Assembly: GCF_019039035.1 (NCBI RefSeq)
Contig: NZ_JAHNZT010000006.1
Location: forward strand, 186,001 to 250,000
Direction: 5' to 3'
DNA length: 64,000 bases
Source of the DNA: Citreicoccus inhibens
GTDB lineage: Bacteria; Myxococcota; Myxococcia; Myxococcales; Myxococcaceae
Shown: one piece after another, positions 34,401 to 42,571 of the stretch
Layout of the letters: each line of letters opens with the position of its first letter
How positions within the stretch are numbered: the stretch's first letter is position 1
Translations under genes and position numbers: made by a program
The notes under the pieces: model-generated
Seen by the model: the letters and a program-made list of their open reading frames with translations, nothing else
Told to the model about the DNA's origin: nothing
The model's database searches: none

Positions 34401-35149
34401 GCCAGGTAGTAGGCCATCACGCCCAGCGAGTAGAGGTCCGCCCGACCATCGATGCTCGCGCCGCGCTGCCACTCCGGCGCCAGGTACTCCAGCGTCCCCT
34501 TGAGGCGGCCCGGGCTCGGCGTGCCCAGCTGGTGCATCACGCCGAAGTCCATCAACTTCACCGCGCCGGACTCGGTGATGCGCACGTTGCTCGCCTTGAT
34601 GTCGCAGTGCACGTAGAGGCGCGAGTGGATGAACGCCAGCACCTGCGCCATCTGGATGAGCACCCGGAACAGCGCGCTCGCCTCCATCGGCACATCGCGC
34701 ACGAGCGTGCTCAAGTCCTGCCCGCCCACCACCTCCATGGTGATGAAGCGGTTGCCGGCCTCGGTCAGCCCGCAGTCGAAGACGCGCAGCGTGGACGGGT
34801 GCTGCAGCTTCTTCATGGCGAAGAACTCGTGCCGGAACATCAGCACCAGGTCCTCCACCTTCGACTGCGTCAGCCCCGCCGGGACCTGCATCTCCTTGAG
34901 CGCCACGCGGCGCATCTCGTGCGTGTCGTCCGCCAGCCAGATGCGGCCCATGCCGCCCTCGCCCAACAGCGACGCCACCCGATAGCGGCCCGTCACCACC
35001 ATCCCCGGCTCCAGCGAGCGGCGCTCCCCCAGCCCCGCCCACGGAAGGGTGATGGGCGTACGCGGACGATCCCCCCAGGTGCTGGAGGACGCGCGCGTGC
35101 GCTCGTCGAGGACCGTCGTTTTCTCTTCGTCGCTCACACGATGGGTCAA
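31424..35149 (-). CDS. Serine/threonine kinase fused to AAA ATPase and TPR-like region
   Basis: 1241 residues. The kinase domain (about 55-320) has the glycine loop GEGGMG, Lys in VALKEM, catalytic loop VHCDIKASNV, DFG and APE. In the catalytic loop Cys replaces the usual Arg of HRD (a non-RD kinase). Next comes an AAA/STAND ATPase (about 340-620) with Walker A GAPAGVGKT and Walker B VLCFEDLQWAD. The remaining 600 residues are Ala/Leu/Glu/Arg-rich helical repeats of the TPR kind. This PknK-like layout is common in myxobacteria; the ATPase and repeats probably sense a partner. The start is TTG 35149 or GTG 35137; neither has a clear ribosome site. The target is unknown. Confidence 0.9.
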   Translation of the reverse strand: MTHRVSDEEKTTVLDERTRASSSTWGDRPRTPITLPWAGLGERRSLEPGMVVTGRYRVASLLGEGGMGRIWLADDTHEMRRVALKEMQVPAGLTQSKVEDLVLMFRHEFFAMKKLQHPSTLRVFDCGLTEAGNRFITMEVVGGQDLSTLVRDVPMEASALFRVLIQMAQVLAFIHSRLYVHCDIKASNVRITESGAVKLMDFGVMHQLGTPSPGRLKGTLEYLAPEWQRGASIDGRADLYSLGVMAYYLATRRLPFKRTNPAVLLADHLTRPPPRPSTLCPVEPHLEEIILLLMAKDPRERFQDAGELLEALCHASGEPLPEEPLSARASYLHVPEVVGREAELEGLMNGLAEADWGQSRAVLIGAPAGVGKTRLLQEFELQAKLAELPFGRGQCRAEGLAPLTPVTQALRCLLPHTPAEMLERLSPRLSRLLPWLSSDAPEGALREEGEEKLAFFEALAEWVRALGQRLPFVLCFEDLQWADSASLEVLNVLIRALHGTRGMLVGSFRSGELSRLSLAFQTVDEKLTARLDLEPLSAAHVGTLVELALPGLSMPEGFVTRLHATTGGNAFFATECLRMLVEAGALTRVGGRWSAAEDLGTRELPASIQDAVLARLASAPPEQVALLRRLAPAGRLLDLPLVRALAELPEAELFAVLDGIVERQFLQEMEGRYVFTHDTVHQAVYDTTPEAERRVHHGRVARALQALHAQRKGLARAVGWHFARSEEPQRAIAPLLEAGRAAIEAQALLDATLLLTEAAGLLEVAPDFPERADQLLRTWVSLVEVGYSSDPPTSLLYAERLSAHWAASPALELGRREALARLESAREGSATERAERLCPLFREVAVDARMAPVDVFWKHSELRILESMALAVLGRTEDFERLQARVRAEHPEDSPYRAGVLIARASLSAYSGQWAGVLEAQREQVERLRGFRDLVGRPPRRLAWALGMGGYLMNVNRALRGEPLDEEVVHEGLALAETYGFLDVRAFHLFSRVARAAFTGDGAAFVPAFTEKAELVRRLGNPRLMERNLAVFTPPYYLERGEHELVAAVVARAESLARVMPEDQRLQYHVRVYQACRDVLFEDAAAARESLPRALEAARAGHLRMETLVRVYESRFEREQGNLPAARTAAEAALARALDPVLANPWDEILARRALAPLVPAEEGAQHLRRALLLAEATGNVLQVGHVYLAHAERQLAPEDSVRELEIAERAFLAAKAVNLHALAESLRGAMQRQCLVKRTA

Positions 35150-35417
35150 GCCGGGCTAATTCAGAAGTCAGAGGAATATCACGTTTTCATGGGAACGACG
35201 CAGGGTGGGAGAGCTGAGAACACACCAAGTTGGACACTTTCGAGGAAAGGTGGGTCCGACATCGCCTCCATCCACGCACCGGGTGGGTGAGAGCGCGCGG
35301 CTGTCCGCCTTCGCCAGGGCCGAGCGAGTGCTGGGGGCGCGGGTGTCCGCGGCACGCGCGACGCCGCAGCTTGAGGGATGCGCGGGCGCGGGCGCGTCCG
35401 GGAGGAGGCGAGTCACC
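35150..35417. promoter_or_regulatory. Divergent intergenic region with AT-rich patch
   Basis: 268 bases between the kinase gene and a small rightward gene. Bases 35155-35200 are clearly less GC-rich than their surroundings, the kind of patch where promoters sit. I could not assign -35/-10 pairs with confidence. The remainder is GC-rich without a supportable gene. Confidence 0.3.
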
Positions 35418-35624
35418 ATGGCCAGCACGCAGCACGAAGACTTCCAGCCACGTGATCGCGGCCAGGTCGAGGACGCCCTGGACCGTGACGCCGCCGAGAC
35501 GAGCCGGGAGCTGTCCGCGCGCGCGGACGTGGACCCGAGCCCCCTCGAGGAGACGCCGTGGGAGGCGAGCGTGGAGCGCGGCGAGCAGTGGACGACAGAG
35601 AAGAAGACGCCGCCCGAGCGCTAG
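35418..35624 (+). CDS. Small acidic hydrophilic protein
   Basis: 68 residues, hydrophilic and acidic (QPRDRGQVEDALDRDAAETS, then VDPSPLEETPWEAS), with no hydrophobic core or Cys, so probably disordered. The evidence for translation is a strong ribosome site, GGAGGAGG, 9 bases before the ATG at 35418. The frame continues upstream to 35205, but that part looks non-coding. Function unknown. Confidence 0.62.
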   Translation: MASTQHEDFQPRDRGQVEDALDRDAAETSRELSARADVDPSPLEETPWEASVERGEQWTTEKKTPPER

Positions 35625-35761
35625 GGGCACAACGGCCCTCCATGGGGTGGCACGGACCTCTTGCTCGGTACCGGACAGTGGGGGGATGCTGCGTGCCCGT
35701 TCCTCTGGCGCGAGGGTCGTGCCCTTGCGCCAGACACTGGTCCCCTCGGAGTCGAAGCCCC

Positions 35762-36163
35762 GTGAAGCCCAAGGTCCTCATCGTCGAGAACTCCTGGACC
35801 ATGCGCGAGACGCTGCGGCTCTTGCTGTCCGGGGAGTTCGACTGCACGGTGTCCGCCGACGGCGAGGCGGGGCTCGCCCTGGCGCTGGCGCAGCCGCCGG
35901 ACCTGCTCCTGTCGGACGTGAACATGGACGGCCTGGATGGCTACGAGCTGTGCCGCCGCTTCCGCGCCGAGCCGGCCCTCCAGCACATCCCCGTCGTCTT
36001 CGTCAGCGGCTACGCACCGCGTCCAGGCGAGGCGGCGCAGCAGCCCGGACCGGATGCGTACCTGGTGAAGCCCGTGAAGCCCGCGGTGCTCATCGCGCAG
36101 TTGCACGCCGTGCTGCAGCGCGCGCGGGGCGCCGCGGCGGAGCGGGCGGCGGGCGAGCGCTGA
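35762..36163 (+). CDS. Single-domain response regulator
   Basis: 133 residues from GTG 35762. Receiver domain: KVLIVENSWTMRETLRLLL, phosphoacceptor Asp52 in LLLSDVNMDGLDG, conserved Ser in VVFVSGYA and Lys in YLVKPVKP. The first acidic pair, normally DD or ED, is E-N (Glu9-Asn10), so one magnesium ligand may be replaced. There is no output domain; after the receiver only a short basic tail follows. Such CheY-like proteins act by binding partners. No histidine kinase is adjacent; the kinase or chemoreceptor-like proteins of the window are candidates only by proximity. Confidence 0.85.
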   Translation: MKPKVLIVENSWTMRETLRLLLSGEFDCTVSADGEAGLALALAQPPDLLLSDVNMDGLDGYELCRRFRAEPALQHIPVVFVSGYAPRPGEAAQQPGPDAYLVKPVKPAVLIAQLHAVLQRARGAAAERAAGER

Positions 36164-36281
36164 GCCGCACCCACGGCGCGCGTGAGGCCCTCCGAGCGAG
36201 CGGCGAACTGACCGGAAGAAACCGCCGAGTGCGCGCGTTGGCGCCGATGTCGGAGCCCCAACGCCCGTCCCGGCTTCCACG

Positions 36282-36310
36282 CTGACCCGGGGCGTTCGGC
36301 GGGCTATATG
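36282..36310 (+). promoter_or_regulatory. Putative sigma-70 promoter of pruA
   Basis: CTGACC (36282-36287), a 17-base spacer and TATATG (36305-36310). Four of six -35 positions match, including the TGAC core, and the -10 is good. The predicted start would leave a leader of about 30 bases before GTG 36349. Confidence 0.5.
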
Positions 36311-36348
36311 TCCCCCCGCTCATTTCTTTTCGTCCCGAGGTCCTTCGC

Positions 36349-38004
36349 GTGCTCAACGCCATTCCCCGCGTCCCCGCTCCCAAGAACGAGCCCGTCCTCT
36401 CGCATGCCCCCGGCACGCCGGAGCGCGCCGAGCTCCAGGCCACGCTCAAGCGCATGAGCGGCGAGAAGATCGAGATTCCCGTCGTCATCGGCGGCAAGCA
36501 CATCCGCACCGGCAAGACGGACACCGTGCGGATGCCGCACAAGCACCAGCACGTGCTGGCCACGCTGCACGAGGCGGATGCCAGCCACGTGGAGCAGGCC
36601 ATCCAGAATGCCCTCTCCGTGAAGGAAGAGTGGGCGCGGATGCCCTTCCACGCGCGCGCCGCCATCTTCCTGCGCGCCGCGGAGCTGCTCGCCACGCGCT
36701 ACCGCCCGCTGCTCAACGCGTCCACCATGCTGGGCCAGTCGAAGACGGCGCACCAGGCGGAGATCGACGCGTCCTGCGAGCTCATCGACTTCCTGCGCTA
36801 CAACGTCCACTTCGCCGAGCAGATCCTCGCCACGCAGCCGGAGAACTCGCCGCAGACGTGGAACATGCTGGACTACCGGCCGCTGGACGGCTTCGTGTTC
36901 GCCGTCGCGCCGTTCAACTTCTCGTCCATCGCCGTCAACCTGGCCGTGACGCCCGCCATCATGGGCAACGTGGTGCTGTGGAAGCCGTCCTCCACCGCGG
37001 CGCTCAGCGCGTGGTACGGCCTGGAGCTCTTGCGCGAGGCGGGCCTGCCCGACGGCGTCATCAACATGCTGCCCGGCGACGGCCCCACCGTGGGCAACCC
37101 GGTGATGGCCAGCCCGCACCTGGGCGGCATCCACTTCACGGGCTCCACGCCGACCTTCAACAGCATGTGGCGCACCGTGGGCGAGAACATCGGCCGCTAC
37201 AAGCAGTACCCGCGGCTGGTGGGCGAGACGGGCGGCAAGGACTTCATCTTCGCGCACGCGTCCGCGGCGGATGACCTGGAGGCGCTCGCCGTCGCCATCG
37301 TCCGCGGCGGCTTCGAGTACCAGGGCCAGAAGTGCTCGGCGGCCAGCCGCGTCTACGTGCCCGAGTCGCTGTGGGGCAGGCTGAAGCCGCGCCTGCAGGA
37401 GCTCATCCACGAGCTGCGCATGGGCGACGTGGCGGACTTCCGCAACTTCATGGGCGCCGTCATCGACGAGAAGTCCTTCAAGAAGGTCTCCTCGTACATC
37501 GAGCTGGCGAAGTCGGGCGGCAGCGAGGCGACCATCGTCGCCGGCGGCGAGACGGACCGCAGCGAGGGCTGGTTCGTGCGCCCCACGTTGGTGCAGCTGA
37601 CCAACCCGCGCCACCGCATCATGCAGGAGGAGATTTTCGCGCCGCTGGTGGGCCTGCACGTCTACCCGGACAACCGCTTCGAGGAGACGCTGCGCGAGTG
37701 CGACCAGTCCGCCGCCTACGCGCTCACCGGCGCGGTGTTCGCGCGCGACCGCAAGGCCATCGAGACCATGCAGCGCGAGCTGCGTCACGCGGCCGGCAAC
37801 TTCTACATCAACGACAAGCCCACGGGCGCCGTGGTGGGGCAGCAGCCCTTCGGTGGCTCGCGCGCGTCGGGCACGAACGACAAGTCGGGCTCGATGATCA
37901 ACCTGTTCCGCTGGAGCAGCCCGCGCACCATCAAGGAGAACTTCGTCCCGCCGACGAAGGTCGCCTACCCGTTCATGGACGCGGATCCGCGCGACGGGAA
38001 GTAA
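36349..38004 (+). CDS. pruA: L-glutamate gamma-semialdehyde dehydrogenase
   Basis: 551 residues, matching the single-function P5C dehydrogenases of about 540 residues. It oxidises glutamate semialdehyde to glutamate with NAD, the second step of proline breakdown. Motifs: APFNFSSIAVNL, WKPSSTAALSAW, FTGSTPTFNSMW, the catalytic Glu in LVGETGGKDF and the nucleophile Cys in YQGQKCSAASR; the substrate-recognition end QQPFGGSRASGTNDKSGS is also present. Start at GTG 36349 with GAGG upstream. No proline dehydrogenase (putA/prodh) gene is adjacent, so that step must be encoded elsewhere. The epimerase gene begins 9 bases after the stop. Confidence 0.95.
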   Translation: MLNAIPRVPAPKNEPVLSHAPGTPERAELQATLKRMSGEKIEIPVVIGGKHIRTGKTDTVRMPHKHQHVLATLHEADASHVEQAIQNALSVKEEWARMPFHARAAIFLRAAELLATRYRPLLNASTMLGQSKTAHQAEIDASCELIDFLRYNVHFAEQILATQPENSPQTWNMLDYRPLDGFVFAVAPFNFSSIAVNLAVTPAIMGNVVLWKPSSTAALSAWYGLELLREAGLPDGVINMLPGDGPTVGNPVMASPHLGGIHFTGSTPTFNSMWRTVGENIGRYKQYPRLVGETGGKDFIFAHASAADDLEALAVAIVRGGFEYQGQKCSAASRVYVPESLWGRLKPRLQELIHELRMGDVADFRNFMGAVIDEKSFKKVSSYIELAKSGGSEATIVAGGETDRSEGWFVRPTLVQLTNPRHRIMQEEIFAPLVGLHVYPDNRFEETLRECDQSAAYALTGAVFARDRKAIETMQRELRHAAGNFYINDKPTGAVVGQQPFGGSRASGTNDKSGSMINLFRWSSPRTIKENFVPPTKVAYPFMDADPRDGK

Positions 38005-38013
38005 GCCGCGCCC

Positions 38014-38862
38014 ATGAGTGCTCCGTTCCCGGGCATCGCGGGTCTGGACACCTATGCGCTGAGTGATGGCGAGTGCCGCGTGGAGGTCATCCCCTCCCGC
38101 GGCGCGCTCGTCACGCGCATGGTGGTGGGCGGCGACGAGGTCCTCTTCCTCGACACCGCCTCCGTGGCCGACCCTTCCAAGAACGTGCGGGGCGGTATCC
38201 CCGTGCTGTTTCCCATCGCTGGACCGCTGCCGGGGGACACGTACCCGGCGGAGCGCAAGGCGTACACCCTGCCGCAGCACGGCTTCGCGCGGCGCCTGCC
38301 GTGGACCGTGCGGCAAGCCGAGGACTCGCTGCTGGTGGTGGGCCTGTCGTCCTCCGAGGAGACGCTGAAGCAGTTCCCCTGGGCCTTCGACGCGCAGCTC
38401 ACCTTCTCGCTGGTGGGCCACCGCCTCACGCTGGACTTCGACGTGGAGAACCGGGACACGCGGCCCCTGCCGCTGCACCTGGGCTTCCACCCGTACTTCC
38501 GCGTCCCCGACGCGGCGAAGCCCGAGGCGCGCGTGGACACCGACGCCACCCACGCGTGGGACAACCACCACAAGCGCGAGGTGCCCTTCACGGGATTCGA
38601 CCTCACGCTCGACGAGGTGGACCTCCACCTGCGCGACCACTCGCGCCCCGGCACCCGCCTGGACCGAGGGCCCGGCCTGCGCCCGGTGACGCTCTCGTGG
38701 AGCCCCGAGTTCCGCCTGCTCGTCGTGTGGACGTTGAAGGGGAAGGACTTCGTCTGCGTGGAGCCCTGGACCGCGGCCGGGGGTGCGCTCGCCACCGGTG
38801 ACGGCCTGCTGTACGTGGCGCCAGGGGAGCGCGCGTCGCTCGCCTTCGACATCGAGGCCTGA
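38014..38862 (+). CDS. Aldose 1-epimerase family protein
   Basis: 282 residues of the galactose-mutarotase-like superfamily, which interconverts sugar anomers. Landmarks: EVIPSRGALVTRMV, NVRGGIPVLFPIAGPLPGD, PQHGFARRLPWTV (catalytic His), LHLGFHPYFRVPD (second His region) and VCVEPWTAAGGAL (catalytic Glu). The GGIPVLFP and HGFAR signatures fit the YeaD/hexose-6-phosphate mutarotase branch better than GalM. It follows pruA by 9 bases and is probably translated from the same mRNA, though no metabolic link is obvious. Confidence 0.87.
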   Translation: MSAPFPGIAGLDTYALSDGECRVEVIPSRGALVTRMVVGGDEVLFLDTASVADPSKNVRGGIPVLFPIAGPLPGDTYPAERKAYTLPQHGFARRLPWTVRQAEDSLLVVGLSSSEETLKQFPWAFDAQLTFSLVGHRLTLDFDVENRDTRPLPLHLGFHPYFRVPDAAKPEARVDTDATHAWDNHHKREVPFTGFDLTLDEVDLHLRDHSRPGTRLDRGPGLRPVTLSWSPEFRLLVVWTLKGKDFVCVEPWTAAGGALATGDGLLYVAPGERASLAFDIEA

Positions 38863-38962
38863 CGCCTTGCCCGAGGGGCGCGCGGACCTCCGCTCGCCCC
38901 GCCCTCCCCTCCCCGCTTGCCTCCGCCCGCGCGCAGCCCCAAGCCGTGGGAGGAGGGTCGTC

Positions 38963-40129
38963 ATGTCCAATAGGTCCAGGCCGAGCCCCGGAGGACAGGG
39001 GCGTGCGTTGCTCCTCGTGGTGTTGTGCTGGGGAGTCGTCGTGCCGTTGTCCGCGCGAGCGGCCACGGTGCGCACCGGGCAGGTGGTGACGGTGGGGCCG
39101 CAGGAGGTCATCAACGATGACCTCTATGTCTTCGCGCGAGAGGTCCACGTCGAGGGCACGGTGCGTGGCGACGTGGTGGCGGCCGGGCAGAAGGTGGACG
39201 TCACCGGCACCGTGGCCGGTGACGTGCAGACCGCCGCGAGCGAGACGCACCTGTCCGGGCGCGTCTCGGGCAGCGTGCGGGCGGCCAGCAACGTGCTCGA
39301 CCTGAGTGGCCCGGTGGGCAAGGACGCGATGCTCGCCGCGAATGACCTGCGGATGGGCCGCTCCGCGAGCGTGGGAGGCGACCTCTTCTTCGCGGGCAAT
39401 CGCGCCGAGGTGGCGTCCCCGGTGAAGGGCCGGCTCCACGCCGCGGCGCAGACGCTCATCGTCTCCGCGCCGGTGGGAGGCGACGTGCGCGCGCAGGTGG
39501 ACACGCTGCGGCTCGCGAGCGGCGCCCACGTGCACGGCAACCTGAGCTACCGCGGCGGAGAGGGCGCTCTCATCGACCCGGGCGCTTCCGTCGCGGGGCG
39601 AATCGAGCGCCTTCCCGTGGAGCACCGACGCGCGGGCCCCCTCATGCTCGCGTACGCGTGGGTGCGCTCCGTGGTGGGGCTCTTCGCGCTGGGCATGGTC
39701 GTCGCGCTGCTGTCACCGCGCTTCGCTCGCCGCGCGCCCGCCGTGCTGCGACAACAGCCGTGGAAGAGCCTGGGCTGGGGCGCGGTGCTCTTCTTCGGCC
39801 TGCCCGTGCTCGCGGGGGGCGTGTTCTTCGTGGGCGCGCTGGTGGGCGGCTGGTGGCTGGGGTTGTTCGTGCTGGCCGTGTATGCGCTGGGCCTCGTCCT
39901 GGCGTTCCCCGTGGTCGGGATGCTCGTGGGCCAGTGGCTGATGGAGCGCTTCGGACGCGCGGGCGCCTCGCTCGCGCTGAGCTTGTTGGTGGGGCTGATG
40001 TTGCTGATGGCGGTGCGCTGGGTGCCGCTGTTGGGTGGGCTCGTGGCGCTGGCCACGGTGCTGTTCGGCTTGGGCGCCATGTCGCTCGCGGCCGCCCGAG
40101 GTCGAGGCCCGGTGGAGGCCCCGACCTGA
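38963..40129 (+). CDS. Membrane protein with bactofilin-like beta-helix domain
   Basis: 388 residues. A signal-like N-terminus (ALLLVVLCWGVVVPLSARA) leads to about 160 residues of repeated short strands (VHVEGTVRGDVVAAGQKVDV, VTGTVAGDVQTAASETHL, SGRVSGSVRAASNVLDL). This repeating V-x-G-x-V-x-G-D pattern is that of the polymer-forming bactofilin-type beta helix. The second half has about four membrane helices (GLFALGMVVALLS, VLFFGLPVLAGGVFFVGAL, LSLLVGLMLLMAV). The beta-helix should lie outside, unlike cytoplasmic bactofilins. GGGAGGAGGG before ATG 38963 settles the start. A role in surface structure is inferred. Confidence 0.8.
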   Translation: MSNRSRPSPGGQGRALLLVVLCWGVVVPLSARAATVRTGQVVTVGPQEVINDDLYVFAREVHVEGTVRGDVVAAGQKVDVTGTVAGDVQTAASETHLSGRVSGSVRAASNVLDLSGPVGKDAMLAANDLRMGRSASVGGDLFFAGNRAEVASPVKGRLHAAAQTLIVSAPVGGDVRAQVDTLRLASGAHVHGNLSYRGGEGALIDPGASVAGRIERLPVEHRRAGPLMLAYAWVRSVVGLFALGMVVALLSPRFARRAPAVLRQQPWKSLGWGAVLFFGLPVLAGGVFFVGALVGGWWLGLFVLAVYALGLVLAFPVVGMLVGQWLMERFGRAGASLALSLLVGLMLLMAVRWVPLLGGLVALATVLFGLGAMSLAAARGRGPVEAPT

Positions 40130-40148
40130 GCCGACAGGCCGCGCGCGA

Positions 40149-41339
40149 CTATCCCGCGTGCGAGATGAGCGGGAAGGACAGCGGCCCGCGCACGGTGAGC
40201 GACCCGTTCCACTTCAGCGGACCGGCCGCGCTGAAGCCGCGGAAGCGCGACAGCAGGACCTCCAGCCCCACGCGCGCCTCCAACCGAGCCAGCGGCGCGC
40301 CCAGGCAGAAGTGGATGCCGTGGCCGAAGGGGAGGTTGTTCACGCCCTCGCGGTCCATGTCGAAGGTGTCGGGGTTGGAGAAGCGCGACTCGTCGTGGCA
40401 GGCCGAGCCGATGAGCAGCAGCACGCGCGCGCCCGCCGGAATCGTCACCCCGTGCAGCGGGGTGTCCTGGGTCGTGACGCGCACGATGCCGTGCACGGAG
40501 GGCTCGAAGCGCAGCACCTCCTCCACGAAGCGAGCGATCTGCGTGCGGTCCTCGCGCAGCCGCGCCGCCAGGTGCGGATACTCGATGAGCATGCGCACGC
40601 AGTGGCTCACGAGCTGCACCGTCGTCTCCAGCCCCGCCACCACGAGCAGGAACAGGAAGCTCATCAACTCCGCGTCGCTGAGCGCCTCGCCCTCCACGCG
40701 GGTGTTGACGAGGTCCGTCACCATGTCATCGCGAGGATGCACGCGCCGGTCGGCCACCACCTCGGAGAGGTACTGCTCCATCTCGCGCACGGTGTCGCGG
40801 ATGGACGCGTGCCGATGGACATCCTTCTCCGTCGTGGCGGACACGCTGGACAGCTCCACCGACCAGCGCTTGTAGCGGTCCGTCAGCGCGGGGTCCAAAC
40901 CGAACAGCTCACCGATGACGCTCGCGGGCAGCGGCATGGCGAACGTCTCCACGAAGTCCGTCACCTGCTCGGCGCGCAGGCGCTCCGCCAACCCTTGCGC
41001 GAAGGTGCGGATGCGCGCCTCCATGCGTTGGACCGCGGTGGGCGTCCACGCGCGACTCACCAGCGCGCGCAGCCGGCCATGGCTCGGCGGATCCATGACG
41101 ATCATCGACTCGGAGAACGGGTTGTGCCCCAGCCACGCCGGCGCCGTCGTCGTGCGCACGCCCGCCGAGGAGAACACCTGTGGGTTCTTGAACGCCGCCG
41201 ACACGTCCTCGTACCGAGACAGCGCCCACAGCCCGCCCGGGTCCACCTGCACGACGGGCGCATCGCGCCGCAGCATCGCGTAGACAGGATAGGGATTGGC
41301 CCGGACTTCCGGGGCCATCAGGTTCACGCGTCCATTCAT
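40149..41339 (-). CDS. Cytochrome P450
   Basis: 396 residues, a typical soluble bacterial P450. The I-helix VVAGLETTVQL, K-helix EEVLR (ExxR) and heme loop FGHGIHFCLGAPLAR with the thiolate Cys are all intact. In the I-helix, Glu-Thr occupies the acid/alcohol position. ATG 41339 is set by AAGGAAG just upstream; the frame to 41474 overlaps the divergent promoter area. P450s hydroxylate hydrophobic substrates with electrons from ferredoxin or flavodoxin; no redox partner gene is adjacent. No biosynthetic cluster surrounds it, so the substrate cannot be guessed. The 3' end faces the bactofilin-like gene, 19 bases away. Confidence 0.92.
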   Translation of the reverse strand: MNGRVNLMAPEVRANPYPVYAMLRRDAPVVQVDPGGLWALSRYEDVSAAFKNPQVFSSAGVRTTTAPAWLGHNPFSESMIVMDPPSHGRLRALVSRAWTPTAVQRMEARIRTFAQGLAERLRAEQVTDFVETFAMPLPASVIGELFGLDPALTDRYKRWSVELSSVSATTEKDVHRHASIRDTVREMEQYLSEVVADRRVHPRDDMVTDLVNTRVEGEALSDAELMSFLFLLVVAGLETTVQLVSHCVRMLIEYPHLAARLREDRTQIARFVEEVLRFEPSVHGIVRVTTQDTPLHGVTIPAGARVLLLIGSACHDESRFSNPDTFDMDREGVNNLPFGHGIHFCLGAPLARLEARVGLEVLLSRFRGFSAAGPLKWNGSLTVRGPLSFPLISHAG

Positions 41340-41520
41340 GGAAGAACTTCCTTTCCGGACTAAAATCCGTATACCGGGGATGAAGCCTGCTGGCCAGCGG
41401 CAGCCGTCGTGCGCGGACGCGTCACGAGAAGGCGCCCATGGTCGAGGCGAGCTGGCGAGAATCGCGGCCCCCACCCCTGGCGGGACCTGTTCGGTCGGTC
41501 CCCATCATCCGAGAGCCCCC

Positions 41521-42501
41521 ATGTCCCGAGTCCTCTGGTCCGCCCTGCTCGTGCTGAGCGTTGCCGCGTGCTCCGACGAGCCCACTGCGCCTCCCTCCAC
41601 CTCCACCGCCGACGCGGGCTTCGATGCCGGGACGACCCCGGACAGCGGCACGAACCCCATCGTGGACGCGGGCACCGATGCCGGCACGGACCCTGTCGCG
41701 GACGCGGGCACCGACGCGGGCACGGGGCCGAGCAGCTCGCACGGCTCGGGCAAGCTGGCGTGCGAGGCGACGGGCACGGTGGCCAACAGCGGGACGACGT
41801 ACACGTACTGCGTGGTGCAGGTGGCGGGCTCGCAGCTGAAGATCGTGGAGCCGGCGGCCTCGACGTCCACGGAGCCGCTGCGACTGGCCATCTACCTGCA
41901 CGGCGACGGCGCGCGCGCGCATGACGGCAACACCGCCCCGCGACTCCAGGCGCCGTGGACGTCCAGCCACCGCACGCTCTACGTGTCGGCGCGCGCGCCC
42001 AACAGCTGCGCCTGGTGGACGAAGCCCTCGCTGACGACGTGCACGGACAACGCGACCAGCGCGGACCGCGACCTGGATGGCGAGAACGCCGCGACGCTGG
42101 TGAAGGTCATCGAGGCGCTGCGCAAGGGGTGGGACCTGCTCGATGAGCCCATCCTGTTCGGCGGCTCCTCCGGCGGCTCGGTCTTCCTCACCGCGAGCTT
42201 CCTGCCGAAGTACGGCAACACGTACCGAGGCGTGTACGCGCTGGGCTGTGGCGGTGAGGCGCCGTGGTCGGGCTCGCTCGACTGGGACAGCACGAACGCG
42301 GCGCTGCTCGGCCCAACGACGCTCTATTACACGTATGGCAGCAAGGACACGTACCTCGCCGACATCCAGGCCAGCATCAAGGCCTATCGCGACCTGCACT
42401 TCCCCCTGGACGAGAAGGTCATCGCGGACGCGGACCACTGCGCGTTCGACCACATCGGTCGCGCCGTGGAGGTCTGGAACACGGCGACGGGCGGCAACTA
42501 G
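41521..42501 (+). CDS. Lipoprotein alpha/beta hydrolase
   Basis: 326 residues. Signal peptide with lipobox LSVAAC (Cys17 lipidated), followed by a linker of DAGTDAGT-type repeats (about residues 30-70) typical of myxobacterial surface lipoproteins. The catalytic domain has LAIYLHGDG (oxyanion strand), the nucleophile elbow FGGSSGGSVF (GxSxG) and a late His in ADHCAFDHIG, so a serine hydrolase such as an esterase or polymer depolymerase is likely. Cys residues in NSCAWWTKPSLTTCTD may form a disulphide, fitting an exported protein. It is divergent from the P450 gene. Substrate unknown. Confidence 0.8.
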   Translation: MSRVLWSALLVLSVAACSDEPTAPPSTSTADAGFDAGTTPDSGTNPIVDAGTDAGTDPVADAGTDAGTGPSSSHGSGKLACEATGTVANSGTTYTYCVVQVAGSQLKIVEPAASTSTEPLRLAIYLHGDGARAHDGNTAPRLQAPWTSSHRTLYVSARAPNSCAWWTKPSLTTCTDNATSADRDLDGENAATLVKVIEALRKGWDLLDEPILFGGSSGGSVFLTASFLPKYGNTYRGVYALGCGGEAPWSGSLDWDSTNAALLGPTTLYYTYGSKDTYLADIQASIKAYRDLHFPLDEKVIADADHCAFDHIGRAVEVWNTATGGN

Positions 42502-42571
42502 CCATACGCCCGGCGAGCACGGACCGCGCGAAGGGCCTGCCGAGCGCGAACGTGGGCGCTAGATTCCTTCG

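Noticed and set aside
35205-35417. Upstream extension of the 68-residue ORF
   Set aside because: Protein-like composition and a strong ribosome site begin only at 35418; the extension lies in the divergent promoter region.
41340-41380. CCGG-bounded AT-rich segment before the P450 as a TetR-type operator
   Set aside because: Only the outer CCGG and a 4-bp CGGA/TCCG repeat are symmetric; not better than chance.
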